From JAHEGP01 sp963751595 (GTDB lineage: Bacteria; Pseudomonadota; Gammaproteobacteria; Pseudomonadales; JAHEGP01), in NCBI GenBank assembly GCA_963751595.1, contig CAVVVC010000001.1, positions 186,001 to 250,000 of the forward strand: 64,000 nt of DNA, given 5' to 3'. The position numbers were made by a program, and so were the translations under genes. How positions within the stretch are numbered: the first letter of the stretch is position 1; every line of letters begins with the position of its first letter. Below the pieces are notes generated by a model. The model did no database searches. It was not told where the DNA came from and saw nothing but the letters and a program-made list of their open reading frames with translations. Positions 43,771-53,056 of the stretch are shown here, piece after piece.

Positions 43771-46652
43771 AATCGCTTTTCCCGCGTATTTTTCTGGCCT
43801 GGCTGGCGCTGGTGCTGGTCGCCTGCAATACGAGCTCGCCGGTGACAGAAGCCCCCGATGAAAACCCGGCAGCCATTACCCAGAGCCCCAATGATCAGCG
43901 CCGCTATGAATTCTTCGAGTTGCCCAACCGGCTGCAGGTGCTGGTCATTTCCGATCCCGACGTCAAAAAGGCGGCGGTGAGTCTGAACGTGGCAACGGGC
44001 AGCCAGGATGACCCGGCCGATCGCGAGGGTCTGGCTCATTTTCTTGAACATATGCTTTTTCTCGGCACGGAAAAGTTTCCAGTCGCCGGGGAATACCAGG
44101 AATATATTGCGACCCACGGTGGGCAGCACAACGCCTTTACCAGCTTCGAGAATACCAACTACTTTTTCGATATCAGTGCGCCCTACCTGGCTCCGGCACT
44201 GGATCGCTTCAGTCAGTTTTTTATTAGCCCCCTGTTTACCGCCGGCTACGTCGACCGGGAAAAACACGCTGTGGAGTCCGAGTATCGTGCCAAATACAAT
44301 GACGAAGCCCGGCGCGGCCTGGATGTCTTCAAGGCGGTGATAAATCCCCAACATCCCTTCGCCAAGTTTTCGGTCGGTAGCCTGGAAACGCTCGCCGAGC
44401 GCCCGGATGCGAAAGTACGCGACGATCTCATCGCGTTCTACCAATCCCATTACTCTGCGAACGTGATGAACCTGGTAGTGCTGGGTCCGCAATCTACCGC
44501 AGTGCTGAAGACAATGGTCGAGGAGCGATTCGCGGCGGTGCCTGACCGTGATTTGTCCCCGGACACCATCCAGCAGCCGCTGTTCAGTCCCGGTAGCCTG
44601 CCGATGGAGGTTCTGGTTACACCGCAACGGGATATTCGCAAGCTGGAAATGGTTTTTCCGGTAGCGGAAGCAAGGCTGGACTGGCAAGCCAAGCCCCTGC
44701 ATATGTTGGGGGATGTGCTGGGGCATGAAGGAGAGGGCAGTTTGCTGCAGTACCTCAAGCGCAATGGCTGGGCTGACGGACTTGCCGCAGGGGCGGGTCT
44801 CGAGTACCGGGGCGGCAGCGCTTTCACCATTTCGATCAGCCTGACTGAAGCGGGTTATGCTGCCCGGGACGCGGTAGTCGAGGCGGTTTTTCAGGGCATT
44901 AATCGCATTGCCGCCGAAGGTATCAGCCGGCAGCGCTTCGATGAGCAGCAGCAGATTGCTCAAATCCAGTTTCAATTCAAGGACAAGAGCGAGAGCATTC
45001 CCTATGTATTGCAACTGGCCAACGCACTTGAGCATTACCCGCCGAATATGGTGCTCAAGGCACCCTTCGCACTGACCGAGTACGAGCCGGACCTCTACGC
45101 CGAGTATCTGTCCCGCCTCAGGCCTGATAATCTGCTGCTGAAGGTTACCGGGCCGCAACTGCCTGGGGATCGAGCGTCACCGCACTACCAGACACCTTAC
45201 ACCGTGCGGCCACTGGGAGCTGCCCGGTTGAGTGAGTGGCAGTCGGCCGGTGTGAACCCCGACATCGTCATGCCAACCCCGAATCCCTTCCTGCCCGCGA
45301 GCTTCGACCGGCTAGTCGGCAATGGTGAACAATCAAAGCCACAGCTTCTCGTGGATGAGAAAGGGCTGCGGATCTGGCACGGCGATGACGCAGAATTTGC
45401 CGCCCCGCGCGCCAGCCTGCGACTGGGTCTATACAGCCCGCTGGCCAATAACAGCGCGCGCCACGCCGTACTTTCACAGTTGTATGCGGCGGTGATCGCC
45501 GACTCACTCAATCCAAAGCTGTATCCCGCCCTGTTGGCCGGCTTTAGTACCCAGATAAGCCGTTCCCGTCGCGGGCTGCAGGTGTCGATCGACGGTTTCA
45601 GCGATAAACAGGGGCAACTGCTGGAACTGATGCTCGACGAGATCCAATATGCTTCCATAGACCCACAACGCTTTGAAGACATCAAGCAGCAACTGATTCG
45701 CGGCTGGCAAAACAGCAAATTGAGGGCGCCCTACATGTACCTGCCCGGCGCCCTGAGGGATGCGCTTTACACGCCGTACTGGAATGAGGATGCGAAACTT
45801 GATGCGGTGAGGTCCCTGGGCCCGGCAGACCTGGAAGCTTTTCGTGGAGAGTTTCTTGCGAATATTCGTATCGAAGCGCTCAGTTACGGAAATACCAACA
45901 GCCAGCAGGCGTTTGCGCTGCAGCAGCAATTGGAGCCGCTGGTGCAGCGCAGTGCCGGTTTCGGCGACTTGCCCGGCGTTGAACTCACGCTACTGGATGC
46001 CGGCTCCCACTGGCGATACCCGCTGACACTGGAGCACGATGACGCCGCGATCGTTTACTACGTGCAGGGCCGGTCCGATGATAACCATGAGCGGGTGCTG
46101 ATGGGCCTGACCGGGCAAATCATTCAGACGCCGTACTACCAATCCTTGCGCACAGAGCAGCAGCTGGGTTATGTGGTATACGCAGCGACCACCGTGCTGG
46201 AACGCTGGCCCGGACTCAGCTTTATCGTGCAGTCACCGGTTGCCGACCCGGCGAGCCTGGTCAGGGCGAGTGAGGAGCTGATACAGCAGTTCGGCAGCAC
46301 CGTCGAAGCGATGACCCCGGCTGAATTCGAAAAGCACCGCAGCGCTCTGGTGAGCCTGATCAATCGACCCCACAAGAACCTTTACAGTAAAGCCGGCTAT
46401 TTCTGGGACCAGATCCGCCAGGACTACCAGCGTTTTGATCGCCGGGAACAGCTAACCCAGGCGCTTGAGCGCGTCAAACTCGTGCAGTGGCAGGCGTTTT
46501 ATCGTGACAACTTTTTGCCGGTGCCCAGGCGAGCGCTGGTGGTGACCCAGGCTGGCGCCCAAAAGCCTGCGCCCGGCGCCTGGGGCGATATGCCCGTGCT
46601 CTCCAATGTCGCCAGGTTCAAGCAAGCGCACCCCCAGCAAGCCTACCCCTGA
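43767..46652 (+). CDS. M16 insulinase-like zinc protease, lipoprotein (pitrilysin type)
   Basis: With the ATG at 43767 (overlapping the PerM-type stop) the product is a lipoprotein of about 961 residues with lipobox LVAC. It has the inverted zinc motif HFLEH in GLAHFLEHMLFLGTEKFP and the downstream Glu in EKHAVESEYRAKYNDEARR. Length and the four-domain layout match pitrilysin/insulinase single-chain enzymes, which degrade small peptides in the periplasm. The lipid anchor is less usual than the soluble form in Escherichia. A 538-codon open frame on the opposite strand is a shadow of this gene. Confidence 0.93.
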   Translation: MKSLFPRIFLAWLALVLVACNTSSPVTEAPDENPAAITQSPNDQRRYEFFELPNRLQVLVISDPDVKKAAVSLNVATGSQDDPADREGLAHFLEHMLFLGTEKFPVAGEYQEYIATHGGQHNAFTSFENTNYFFDISAPYLAPALDRFSQFFISPLFTAGYVDREKHAVESEYRAKYNDEARRGLDVFKAVINPQHPFAKFSVGSLETLAERPDAKVRDDLIAFYQSHYSANVMNLVVLGPQSTAVLKTMVEERFAAVPDRDLSPDTIQQPLFSPGSLPMEVLVTPQRDIRKLEMVFPVAEARLDWQAKPLHMLGDVLGHEGEGSLLQYLKRNGWADGLAAGAGLEYRGGSAFTISISLTEAGYAARDAVVEAVFQGINRIAAEGISRQRFDEQQQIAQIQFQFKDKSESIPYVLQLANALEHYPPNMVLKAPFALTEYEPDLYAEYLSRLRPDNLLLKVTGPQLPGDRASPHYQTPYTVRPLGAARLSEWQSAGVNPDIVMPTPNPFLPASFDRLVGNGEQSKPQLLVDEKGLRIWHGDDAEFAAPRASLRLGLYSPLANNSARHAVLSQLYAAVIADSLNPKLYPALLAGFSTQISRSRRGLQVSIDGFSDKQGQLLELMLDEIQYASIDPQRFEDIKQQLIRGWQNSKLRAPYMYLPGALRDALYTPYWNEDAKLDAVRSLGPADLEAFRGEFLANIRIEALSYGNTNSQQAFALQQQLEPLVQRSAGFGDLPGVELTLLDAGSHWRYPLTLEHDDAAIVYYVQGRSDDNHERVLMGLTGQIIQTPYYQSLRTEQQLGYVVYAATTVLERWPGLSFIVQSPVADPASLVRASEELIQQFGSTVEAMTPAEFEKHRSALVSLINRPHKNLYSKAGYFWDQIRQDYQRFDRREQLTQALERVKLVQWQAFYRDNFLPVPRRALVVTQAGAQKPAPGAWGDMPVLSNVARFKQAHPQQAYP

Positions 46653-46885
46653 CGGGGCTTCCGCGGGGCTTTGTCCCAGGGGGCACGGGGGGTTGGCCTC
46701 CCCGGGCATGGAGTCATTTGGGTTGGCCAGCACGGCTCAATCGGTCTAGGATTGGAAACAACCTGCCGGGAAGCGAAGTAACCCCGGACTACCCGATTCG
46801 CCCGTTTGCTCGCAGGTAGATGCCCGGTAGCCAACAGCAGCATTGGGTCGCGGCTCTAAACTCAGATAAATGTGCCAGGTACGCT

Positions 46886-47914
46886 ATGACTACAGTAATC
46901 CTCCGTGGAACCTCGCTCAAAGGCGTCGCTACCTGTGTTCCCGACAAAGTCTTCGACAATGTGAAGGACTCCGACAACTTCGATCCCCAGGAAGTAAAAA
47001 AAGTTGTCACCATCGCGGGTATCAAGCAAAGGCGGGTGGTGGGGGAGAACACCTGTTCCAGTGATCTCTGCCTGCAGGCGGGGCAACAACTACTGGAGCG
47101 ACTGCAATGGTCTGCGGACTCCATCGATGCGCTGATTTTTGTAACCCAGACGCCGGATTATTTCCTGCCCAGCACCTCGTCCTTGCTCCACCGTGACCTG
47201 GGGCTGCCCATGTCATGTGCCGCTTTTGATGTGGGTCTCGGATGCTCCGGCTATCCCTACGCGCTTTGGCTGGCCTCCATGATGATTCAAACCGGGGCCA
47301 CGAAGCGGGTTCTGGTGATGCATGGCGAGACGGCGTCCCTGATTACTTATCCAAGGGACCGGGCGACGGCGCTGCTGTTTGGCGACGCCGGCTCGGCGAC
47401 CGCGCTGGAGCGGGAGGGTGACGACCCGTGGGGTTTTTCCCTGCACTCGGATGGAAAAGGATACCGGGACCTGATTATACCCGGGCGGGGGTTCAGGGAG
47501 CCCCGTCCGACGGAGGACCGTGACAACTACCTGCATATGAATGGCGCTAACCTGTTCAATTTCACAATTCAGAAAGTGCCACTTTTGATCCAGGATACTC
47601 TTGAGCTTATGGGCCAGGGGATCGATGATGTCGATGCGTTCATATTTCATCAGTCAAACCAGTTCATGATGCTCCACATTGCCAGGAAATGCGGATTGCC
47701 CGCCGCCAAAACGCCCTTCATTCTGGGCAAGTACGGTAATGCCGGCGGGCCATCGGTGCCCCTGGCCATGACGCTCCATTATCTCGACAAAACCCTTGCG
47801 TCTGCCGAATCAGCGATGCTTCTGGGATACGGCGTTGGCCTGTCCTGGGGCTCAACGCTACTGCAGGTAAAGCCGGAGACCGTTTTCCTTCACAGTGAGT
47901 TTGCGACCGGCTAA
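46886..47914 (+). CDS. 3-oxoacyl-ACP synthase III-like enzyme (KASIII)
   Basis: This thiolase-fold condensing enzyme has about 342 residues from the ATG at 46886. The KASIII triad is visible: Cys120 in DVGLGCSGYPYAL, His in DAFIFHQSNQF and Asn in GKYGNAGGPSVPLAM. These enzymes extend an acyl-CoA starter with malonyl-ACP, or transfer acyl groups in natural product pathways. It is followed by an ACP, a dehydratase and an SDR, forming a mini fatty-acid module away from the housekeeping fab genes. That suggests a special acyl chain rather than bulk lipid (inference). Confidence 0.9.
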   Translation: MTTVILRGTSLKGVATCVPDKVFDNVKDSDNFDPQEVKKVVTIAGIKQRRVVGENTCSSDLCLQAGQQLLERLQWSADSIDALIFVTQTPDYFLPSTSSLLHRDLGLPMSCAAFDVGLGCSGYPYALWLASMMIQTGATKRVLVMHGETASLITYPRDRATALLFGDAGSATALEREGDDPWGFSLHSDGKGYRDLIIPGRGFREPRPTEDRDNYLHMNGANLFNFTIQKVPLLIQDTLELMGQGIDDVDAFIFHQSNQFMMLHIARKCGLPAAKTPFILGKYGNAGGPSVPLAMTLHYLDKTLASAESAMLLGYGVGLSWGSTLLQVKPETVFLHSEFATG

Positions 47915-48072
47915 AGTGACAAGGATGCGAGTACCGTGTGCTGGTCACGATGCTATTACCGGCAACTGGCCTATTCAAGGGATAGAATAAAGTTTCTGTT
48001 ACAACAGTGCTGGTTTTCACCTATATTTTAGGTACTGCCAGCCGTTTAACGTATTGGAAATCGAGAGAGAAC

Positions 48073-48336
48073 ATGTCGGACAGTCAAATATCCACATCGC
48101 AGGCCTTGTCGATGATTGCCACTGCTATCAATGCGCCAGAAGACCAGGTTCAAGCTGATACAGAGCTGCAGAATCTTGAATGGTGGGATTCGATGGGGGT
48201 TTTGTTGTTGATGGCGGAACTGGATGAGCGATTCGGTATCATTCTCGAAGAGGAAACCATCAGTTCCTTTGCCAAGGTCTCCGATATCCTTAAAATCCTG
48301 ATTGACGCCGACGCCCTGGTTGATACGGTAAGCTAG
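48073..48336 (+). CDS. Acyl carrier protein (first ACP of the locus)
   Basis: The product has about 87 residues from the ATG at 48073. The phosphopantetheine site is the Ser in LEWWDSMGVLLLMAEL, followed by DERFGIILEEETISSFAKVS, a typical carrier-protein second half. The WWDSMG context resembles carriers of dedicated biosynthetic loci more than the DSLDTVEL of housekeeping AcpP. A second ACP with DSMGVLEL lies about 6 kb away on the other strand. Confidence 0.9.
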   Translation: MSDSQISTSQALSMIATAINAPEDQVQADTELQNLEWWDSMGVLLLMAELDERFGIILEEETISSFAKVSDILKILIDADALVDTVS

Positions 48337-48536
48337 CACCGCGCAGCCGCTTCACAGGGTTATAATAAGCACTAATGTCACCGTCGATTGGCGGATTTTT
48401 GATCAAGCCCCGAGGGGGTTGACGGGCAGGTTTTGAAGTCACTCCTGACGTTACTGCAGGGCTGCCGTTCACCCGAAACAGCGGCAGGGCAGGGGTCGCC
48501 ATCCCCGATAGTTTCGTTCCGCGCAGAGACACAATC

Positions 48537-48989
48537 ATGCGATACCGATTCGTCGATAAAATCATTGCCCTTGAGCCGGGCCACAGTATCGAGTGCCAGC
48601 GAATCTGGCCGCAGGAGCTGGAGATTTTTGCTGATCACTTTCCGAATTTCCCCGTGGTCCCCGGTGTGTTATTGACCGAGATGATGGGCCAGGCGGCGGG
48701 CCTGTGCCTGTCTAGCCGGACTGGTGAGCACAACGCCGCGATGCTGATTCAAATCAAGAACGCCATTTTTCGCGACTGGGTGAAACCCGCTGAGTTGTTG
48801 ACGATCAGGGCGAAGATCCTGTCATCCCGGTCGAGGTTGGCGCGAATAGAGGCAAGCACCGAGCGCGATGGTACGGAAGTCGCCAGTACGGAGTTATTGT
48901 TCGCCTTCGAAAGCAATGACAAGCTTGGCTTGCCTGATACTGATCCGCTGTTGGCGGATTTCTGGAACAGGGCCAGGGCAGGGGCATGA
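48537..48989 (+). CDS. FabZ-like 3-hydroxyacyl-ACP dehydratase
   Basis: This 150-residue hotdog-fold protein has the FabZ-type active-site stretch DHFPNFPVVPGVLLTEMMGQ, with His and Glu in the positions expected for dehydration. The usual Gly of HFPG is Asn here, a mild deviation. It probably dehydrates a beta-hydroxyacyl chain on the adjacent ACP. Its last codon overlaps the SDR start (ATGA). The 200 bases before it hold no other gene. Confidence 0.88.
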   Translation: MRYRFVDKIIALEPGHSIECQRIWPQELEIFADHFPNFPVVPGVLLTEMMGQAAGLCLSSRTGEHNAAMLIQIKNAIFRDWVKPAELLTIRAKILSSRSRLARIEASTERDGTEVASTELLFAFESNDKLGLPDTDPLLADFWNRARAGA

Positions 48990-49747
48990 ATCAGCTATTT
49001 TCGGTTGTGGGCAAGACCATCCTGGTAACCGGGGGTACCCGGGGCATAGGCGCGGCCATCAGCAGGGCGCTGGTAGCCGATGGTGCGACGGTCATCGCCA
49101 ACTACGTTCGTGATCAGAAAAGTGCCGATACTCTACAAACTGAATTGGGGAGCGAGCGGCTGATCGTTGTGCGGGCAGATTTGTCCCGCGAAAGAGGCAT
49201 GGACAAGCTGTTCGACGCGCTCGAGCAGGTGCTGGCTGGCAAATCCCTGGATGGTCTGATCCACAGTGCCGCCACCGGCATTCATGCTCCCTTCAGCGAA
49301 TTACAACTGAAGCACTGGGACTGGACCATGAATCTCAATACCCGGGCCTTTTTCGATCTCATGGCGCGTGGAAAAAACCTTCTTTCCCAGGGTGCCAGTG
49401 TCATTGCCCTGTCTTCTGAAGGGGCACATAAGGCGGTTCCCAATTACTCGCTGGTCGGTGCATCCAAGGGAGCTATCGAGTCCTTTTGTCGACACCTTGC
49501 AATAGAAATGAGTCCCTCGGAAGTGCGGGTCAATGTGCTCTCACCCGGTAGCGTATTGACCGATGCCTGGAATGCTTTCCCAGATAAGGATGCACGCCTC
49601 GAACTCGTGCTGAGCAAGATTCCCGGCGGACGCTTGACCACTCTCGAGGAGGTGGCTTCAGTTGCCCTGTTCCTCTGCTCCGATGCCTCGAGGGCGATCA
49701 ACGGCCAGACGATCATTGTCGATCACGGCGAAAGAATTTCCGGCTAA
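48986..49747 (+). CDS. SDR oxidoreductase resembling enoyl-ACP reductase FabL
   Basis: This 253-residue Rossmann protein has the cofactor motif GGTRGIGAAISRAL and the C-terminal INGQTIIVDHG. The active-site region reads NYSLVGASKGAIESFCRHLA: the spacing is Tyr-x6-Lys, the hallmark of FabL/FabI-type enoyl reductases, rather than the Tyr-x3-Lys of ketoreductases such as FabG. With a FabZ-like dehydratase one codon upstream, reduction of the enoyl product is the natural role. A ketoreductase is then missing from the module and may be supplied by FabG. Confidence 0.85.
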   Translation: MNQLFSVVGKTILVTGGTRGIGAAISRALVADGATVIANYVRDQKSADTLQTELGSERLIVVRADLSRERGMDKLFDALEQVLAGKSLDGLIHSAATGIHAPFSELQLKHWDWTMNLNTRAFFDLMARGKNLLSQGASVIALSSEGAHKAVPNYSLVGASKGAIESFCRHLAIEMSPSEVRVNVLSPGSVLTDAWNAFPDKDARLELVLSKIPGGRLTTLEEVASVALFLCSDASRAINGQTIIVDHGERISG

Positions 49748-49902
49748 TCGCCACTATGGAGCGCAAAGCAGGTTCCAACGCAGGACAGGATAGGGCATTA
49801 TCTCGCCTTCCCGAGTGTGGAGAATCAAGCCTTCTGCTGTCGCGGTCCTGTTGCGTTTCCCGGTCAGGGAACGCCTGGATAAACCTATGAGTTCTGTTGT
49901 TT

Positions 49903-51036
49903 ATGTCTAAACAGCTGGAGCGACTGTCCCGAGTCCTCGCAAAATCGTTCAACCTCGAGCCGAAGGTACTGGAGCAGAGCTTTCGCCTGGCGTCGGAGGC
50001 TGATATCCCGGCCGTTGGCAAGATGCGTCGCCAGGTGTTTGGTGCGGCTATCAATGCTGACGATGAGGGCTATTTGAAGTGGCGATACTTCAGCCATGCC
50101 GGGTGCCCGTCGACCCTGTGGATTTTCGAGTACCGGGGCGTGGTCATCGGTGCCATGGGAACCGAGCCCGTCGAGTTGATCAATCATGATAAGTGTGAGC
50201 CGGCGATCCGAAGTATGGATGCCATCGTTGATCCTGAGTTCGACAACCGCGGGTTGGGCGCCTGGATGACCCTGTTTTTGCAGGCGCGCTATGATTGTAT
50301 TCTGGTGTGTGGTGGTAACGATAACTCGCGGAGCATGTTGCGAAAGCTTTTTCGCGCCCTCCCTGCCCGGCAGGGTTACAAGCTCATGCTGGCCTCCAAC
50401 AGCTATTTGAAGAGTAAGACCGCTACTCCGCTGGCAGCCCTGATATCTCCCGGTGTCAATGCGGTACTCAGGGGGTATTACCGTTTTAAATGGCGCAAGC
50501 TTGCCAGCCCGGACGGAGTGACCTTCGAGGCGTTGGCATCCATTGATGACCTCATTGAAATCCTGCCCGCGACACCGGGGTTTCTCGGCGCGGTAAAAGT
50601 GTACCGGTCAAAAGACTACCTGGCCTGGCGCTACCGAGAAAACCCCTTGGCGAGTTTCCGGGTCATAGGCGCGTTCAGGGATGAGCAGTTACTGGGATAC
50701 GCGATTTATAATCTGGATGGGAACTTTGCGAAGGACGCGGTAAATCTTGGCAGAATAGTCGACTGGGATATTTTTACCAATGACTCGATCACGGATTTGC
50801 TAGCCTGCCTGATCCATCAGGTAGTGAAGGATTGCCGAGCGTCAAAAGTCGAGCAAATACTTATCACCCTCAGTGATAGGGTTTCTGCCGAAGCAGCAGA
50901 AAAGACCGGTTTTGTTCTGCGCAACCCCGACTCTGAACTCTTCGTCTATCACAAGTCGGCGCAGCCCGGCGACGCGATTTTCTCACCAGAGTGCTGGTAC
51001 CAGAGCATCAGCGACTCGGATGCGGAGGGGGTCTGA
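49903..51036 (+). CDS. GNAT-like protein with two acetyltransferase-type domains
   Basis: This protein has about 377 residues from the ATG at 49903. The N-terminal domain (about residues 25-180) has GNAT features (FRLASEADIPAVGKMRRQVF; AIVDPEFDNRGLGAWMTLFL). The C-terminal half (SKDYLAWRYRENPLASFRVI) resembles another GNAT-type fold, as in FemAB-like or acyl-homoserine-type two-domain proteins. It could transfer the acyl chain made by the upstream module to an amine. The substrate cannot be read from sequence. Confidence 0.75.
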   Translation: MSKQLERLSRVLAKSFNLEPKVLEQSFRLASEADIPAVGKMRRQVFGAAINADDEGYLKWRYFSHAGCPSTLWIFEYRGVVIGAMGTEPVELINHDKCEPAIRSMDAIVDPEFDNRGLGAWMTLFLQARYDCILVCGGNDNSRSMLRKLFRALPARQGYKLMLASNSYLKSKTATPLAALISPGVNAVLRGYYRFKWRKLASPDGVTFEALASIDDLIEILPATPGFLGAVKVYRSKDYLAWRYRENPLASFRVIGAFRDEQLLGYAIYNLDGNFAKDAVNLGRIVDWDIFTNDSITDLLACLIHQVVKDCRASKVEQILITLSDRVSAEAAEKTGFVLRNPDSELFVYHKSAQPGDAIFSPECWYQSISDSDAEGV

Positions 51037-51037
51037 A

Positions 51038-51075
51038 GCTGGTCTCGCCAGCCGGAAAGACTCCGCGGATCGCGG
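51038..51075. terminator. Two hairpins between convergent gene ends, possible bidirectional terminator
   Basis: GCTGG (51038-51042) pairs with CCAGC (51048-51052), and CCGCG (51063-51067) pairs with CGCGG (51071-51075). They sit directly after the GNAT stop in the 87-base gap before the converging NAD synthetase gene. No T-run follows, so the call is tentative. Confidence 0.35.
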
Positions 51076-51123
51076 GATTCTAACGACGCGCCTCAACCAT
51101 GATGCGTCGATATCAACAGGGCC

Positions 51124-52098
51124 TCAAAGAATAACTGGCTCCATCAACTGGGCTTGAAGGTGCAGGTAGCGCGTGGCCCTGCGTTTGCGCTCTATGTCCC
51201 GGTATATCAGCTCGGCCTGGCCCACGGGGATTTCGAGGTACTCGGCGAGTGCGCTGGCGGGTTTATTGTTGCTGTAACACCATAGCGCGACGTCCATCTG
51301 TTGATAGGGTAGGGCGAAATAAAATTCATCCTGCCCTTGTTCAAGGCTGTAGGTGTCGGTGCTGGGCACCGCATTGCAGATGACTTCAGGCAAGCCGAAG
51401 TGGCGGGCGAGGGCGTAGACCTGGGTTTTGTAAAGGTGGGCAATGGGCTTCAGGTCAGCCGAGCCGTCGCCATTTTTTACGAAAAACCCCTGATCGTATT
51501 CCAGTCTGTTTGGCGTGCCGACCACGGCATAATTGAGTCTGTCGGCGTGGAAGTACTCCACCGTTTTGCGGACACGCTGCTTGTAGCTGGTGGCGGCGAC
51601 TACGGTGCGGTAGGCGTTCAACGGCATGGTCTTCTCCTGCCGGGTTCCGGCGGGATCCTCAACGATAAGCTTGAAAGTACTGATCTGCCCATCCATGCCC
51701 CCCTGGATCGCAATCTTGCTTTTCCATGCCGATGTATAGCGGGGAAACAAGGTGCGAATGGCATCATCACGCCATTGGTAGCAGCCAATGGCTTCGAGGG
51801 TGGGCGCAATGTCGAAGGTGAGGTACTCGATTCCCAGGTGTTGAGCCAGGATCTCCCCGTTACTGAGGCTGGTGCTGGCGGAGTCACGCTCGGGCAACAG
51901 CAGGCCATACACCTTGCCCTTGCCGATGGCCTCGACCGCAAGGGCAGCCGAGACTGCACTGTCGATACCCCCCGATATGGCGACCAATAATCCACGCCGA
52001 TGCAATTGTGATCGCAGCAACTGGCGAACCGTATCGCAAATGTCGGAGACCACCTGCTGCTGGTCAAAATCCAGTATCGAGAGAGCTTCTGCCTTCAT
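51124..52098 (-). CDS. NAD synthetase homologue (NadE-like, ammonia-dependent size)
   Basis: This 324-residue protein has the PP-loop SGGIDSAVSAAL and the NadE block VGTPNRLEYDQGFFVKNGDG followed by LKPIAHLYKTQVYALA. It lacks the nitrilase-type glutaminase domain, so it would need ammonia from elsewhere. The gene is the last of a biosynthetic-looking operon (asparagine synthetase homologue, ACP, acyl ligase, methyltransferase). It may therefore be a paralogue acting on another carboxylate via AMP activation, or the true NadE of this organism. The conserved motifs do not separate these options. Confidence 0.88.
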   Translation of the reverse strand: MKAEALSILDFDQQQVVSDICDTVRQLLRSQLHRRGLLVAISGGIDSAVSAALAVEAIGKGKVYGLLLPERDSASTSLSNGEILAQHLGIEYLTFDIAPTLEAIGCYQWRDDAIRTLFPRYTSAWKSKIAIQGGMDGQISTFKLIVEDPAGTRQEKTMPLNAYRTVVAATSYKQRVRKTVEYFHADRLNYAVVGTPNRLEYDQGFFVKNGDGSADLKPIAHLYKTQVYALARHFGLPEVICNAVPSTDTYSLEQGQDEFYFALPYQQMDVALWCYSNNKPASALAEYLEIPVGQAELIYRDIERKRRATRYLHLQAQLMEPVIL

Positions 52099-52144
52099 GC
52101 TGCGCCTGTATCCTTGGAGTATGCGAGGTGCTTGGTGTCGTTGA

Positions 52145-53056
52145 TTACTGCTCTTTCAAACGGGCCCTCAGTGCCCTGACGACCTGCTGCTTATCATGGG
52201 CAACGTCGACACCGCAGTAGAGGCCGCTCCTGGTGATGCGTTTTTCGACAAAAGGGCCCTGTCCGGCGCCGAGTTCAAGGCATAGCCAACCGCCGGGCTT
52301 GAGGTATTGGGCAGACTCCTTGATGACCCGGTCGAGTATCTTGATACCAAAAGGGCCACCGTTGAAGGCCATTTCAGGCTCGTGCTCGGCGATTTCCGGT
52401 GCCATCGTTTTCAGGTTGGAGCTGAGGATGTAGGGCGGATTGCAGGTGATCAGATCGACCCGGTGGCGAAAATCAGGACTGTTGAAGGGCGCCAGCAAAT
52501 CCCCGGCCAAGAATTTTATCTGCGAGTCCAGCCCAAGGTGAACGGCGTTTTCGCGGGCCAGGGCTATGGCATCCTCCGACAGGTCTGCCCCCCAAACCTG
52601 AATTCCGGGTCGATGCTTCAACAGTGCCAGCGCCAGATTGCCACATCCGGTGCACACATCGATGACCAGCGGCTGGTCCACCCGGAGGGAGATCTCGTCG
52701 ATAGTCCCAAGCGCCAGAGCGCCAAGTATTTCGGTTTCCCGGCGGGGAATCAGCGCAGACTTGCCGGCAAGCAGTTCGATACCCATGAACTCCTGTCGAC
52801 CGGTGATATGGGCAAGGGGAACTCCGCTGAGCCGCTCTTTTACCGCGGCTTGCAAACGGTCCCGCTGTTTGGCGGACAGATCCCGGAGTGCGACATCGGC
52901 TGCCGCACTGACAGCGACCGGGAACCCCGCTGCGTGGGCCCATAGTGCCCTGAGGCAGGCATCGACGGTTTCTTCCGGCTTATCGGGCAACAGCTGCAGT
53001 TGTGCCTTGAGTTTGGCGGCGAGTTGCTGATAGAGACAATCATTGATGTCCTGCAT
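52145..53056 (-). CDS. HemK/PrmC-like class I methyltransferase
   Basis: This 303-residue protein has a helical N-terminal domain, the SAM motif VIDVCTGCGNLALALL and the NPPY motif in LITCNPPYILSS, which binds a planar amide. In PrmC this motif handles the Gln of release factors. Here the gene starts one base after the acyl ligase stop and is far from prfA/hemA, its usual neighbours. It may methylate the amide or amine of the product of this locus (inference). Housekeeping PrmC remains a possibility. Confidence 0.85.
   Translation of the reverse strand: MQDINDCLYQQLAAKLKAQLQLLPDKPEETVDACLRALWAHAAGFPVAVSAAADVALRDLSAKQRDRLQAAVKERLSGVPLAHITGRQEFMGIELLAGKSALIPRRETEILGALALGTIDEISLRVDQPLVIDVCTGCGNLALALLKHRPGIQVWGADLSEDAIALARENAVHLGLDSQIKFLAGDLLAPFNSPDFRHRVDLITCNPPYILSSNLKTMAPEIAEHEPEMAFNGGPFGIKILDRVIKESAQYLKPGGWLCLELGAGQGPFVEKRITRSGLYCGVDVAHDKQQVVRALRARLKEQ

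Noticed and set aside
43542..45158. 538-codon open frame on the minus strand opposite the M16 protease and PerM-type genes
   Set aside because: It lies fully antisense to two well-supported genes, has no family motifs and is rich in His, Gln and Arg as expected for a GC-rich shadow.
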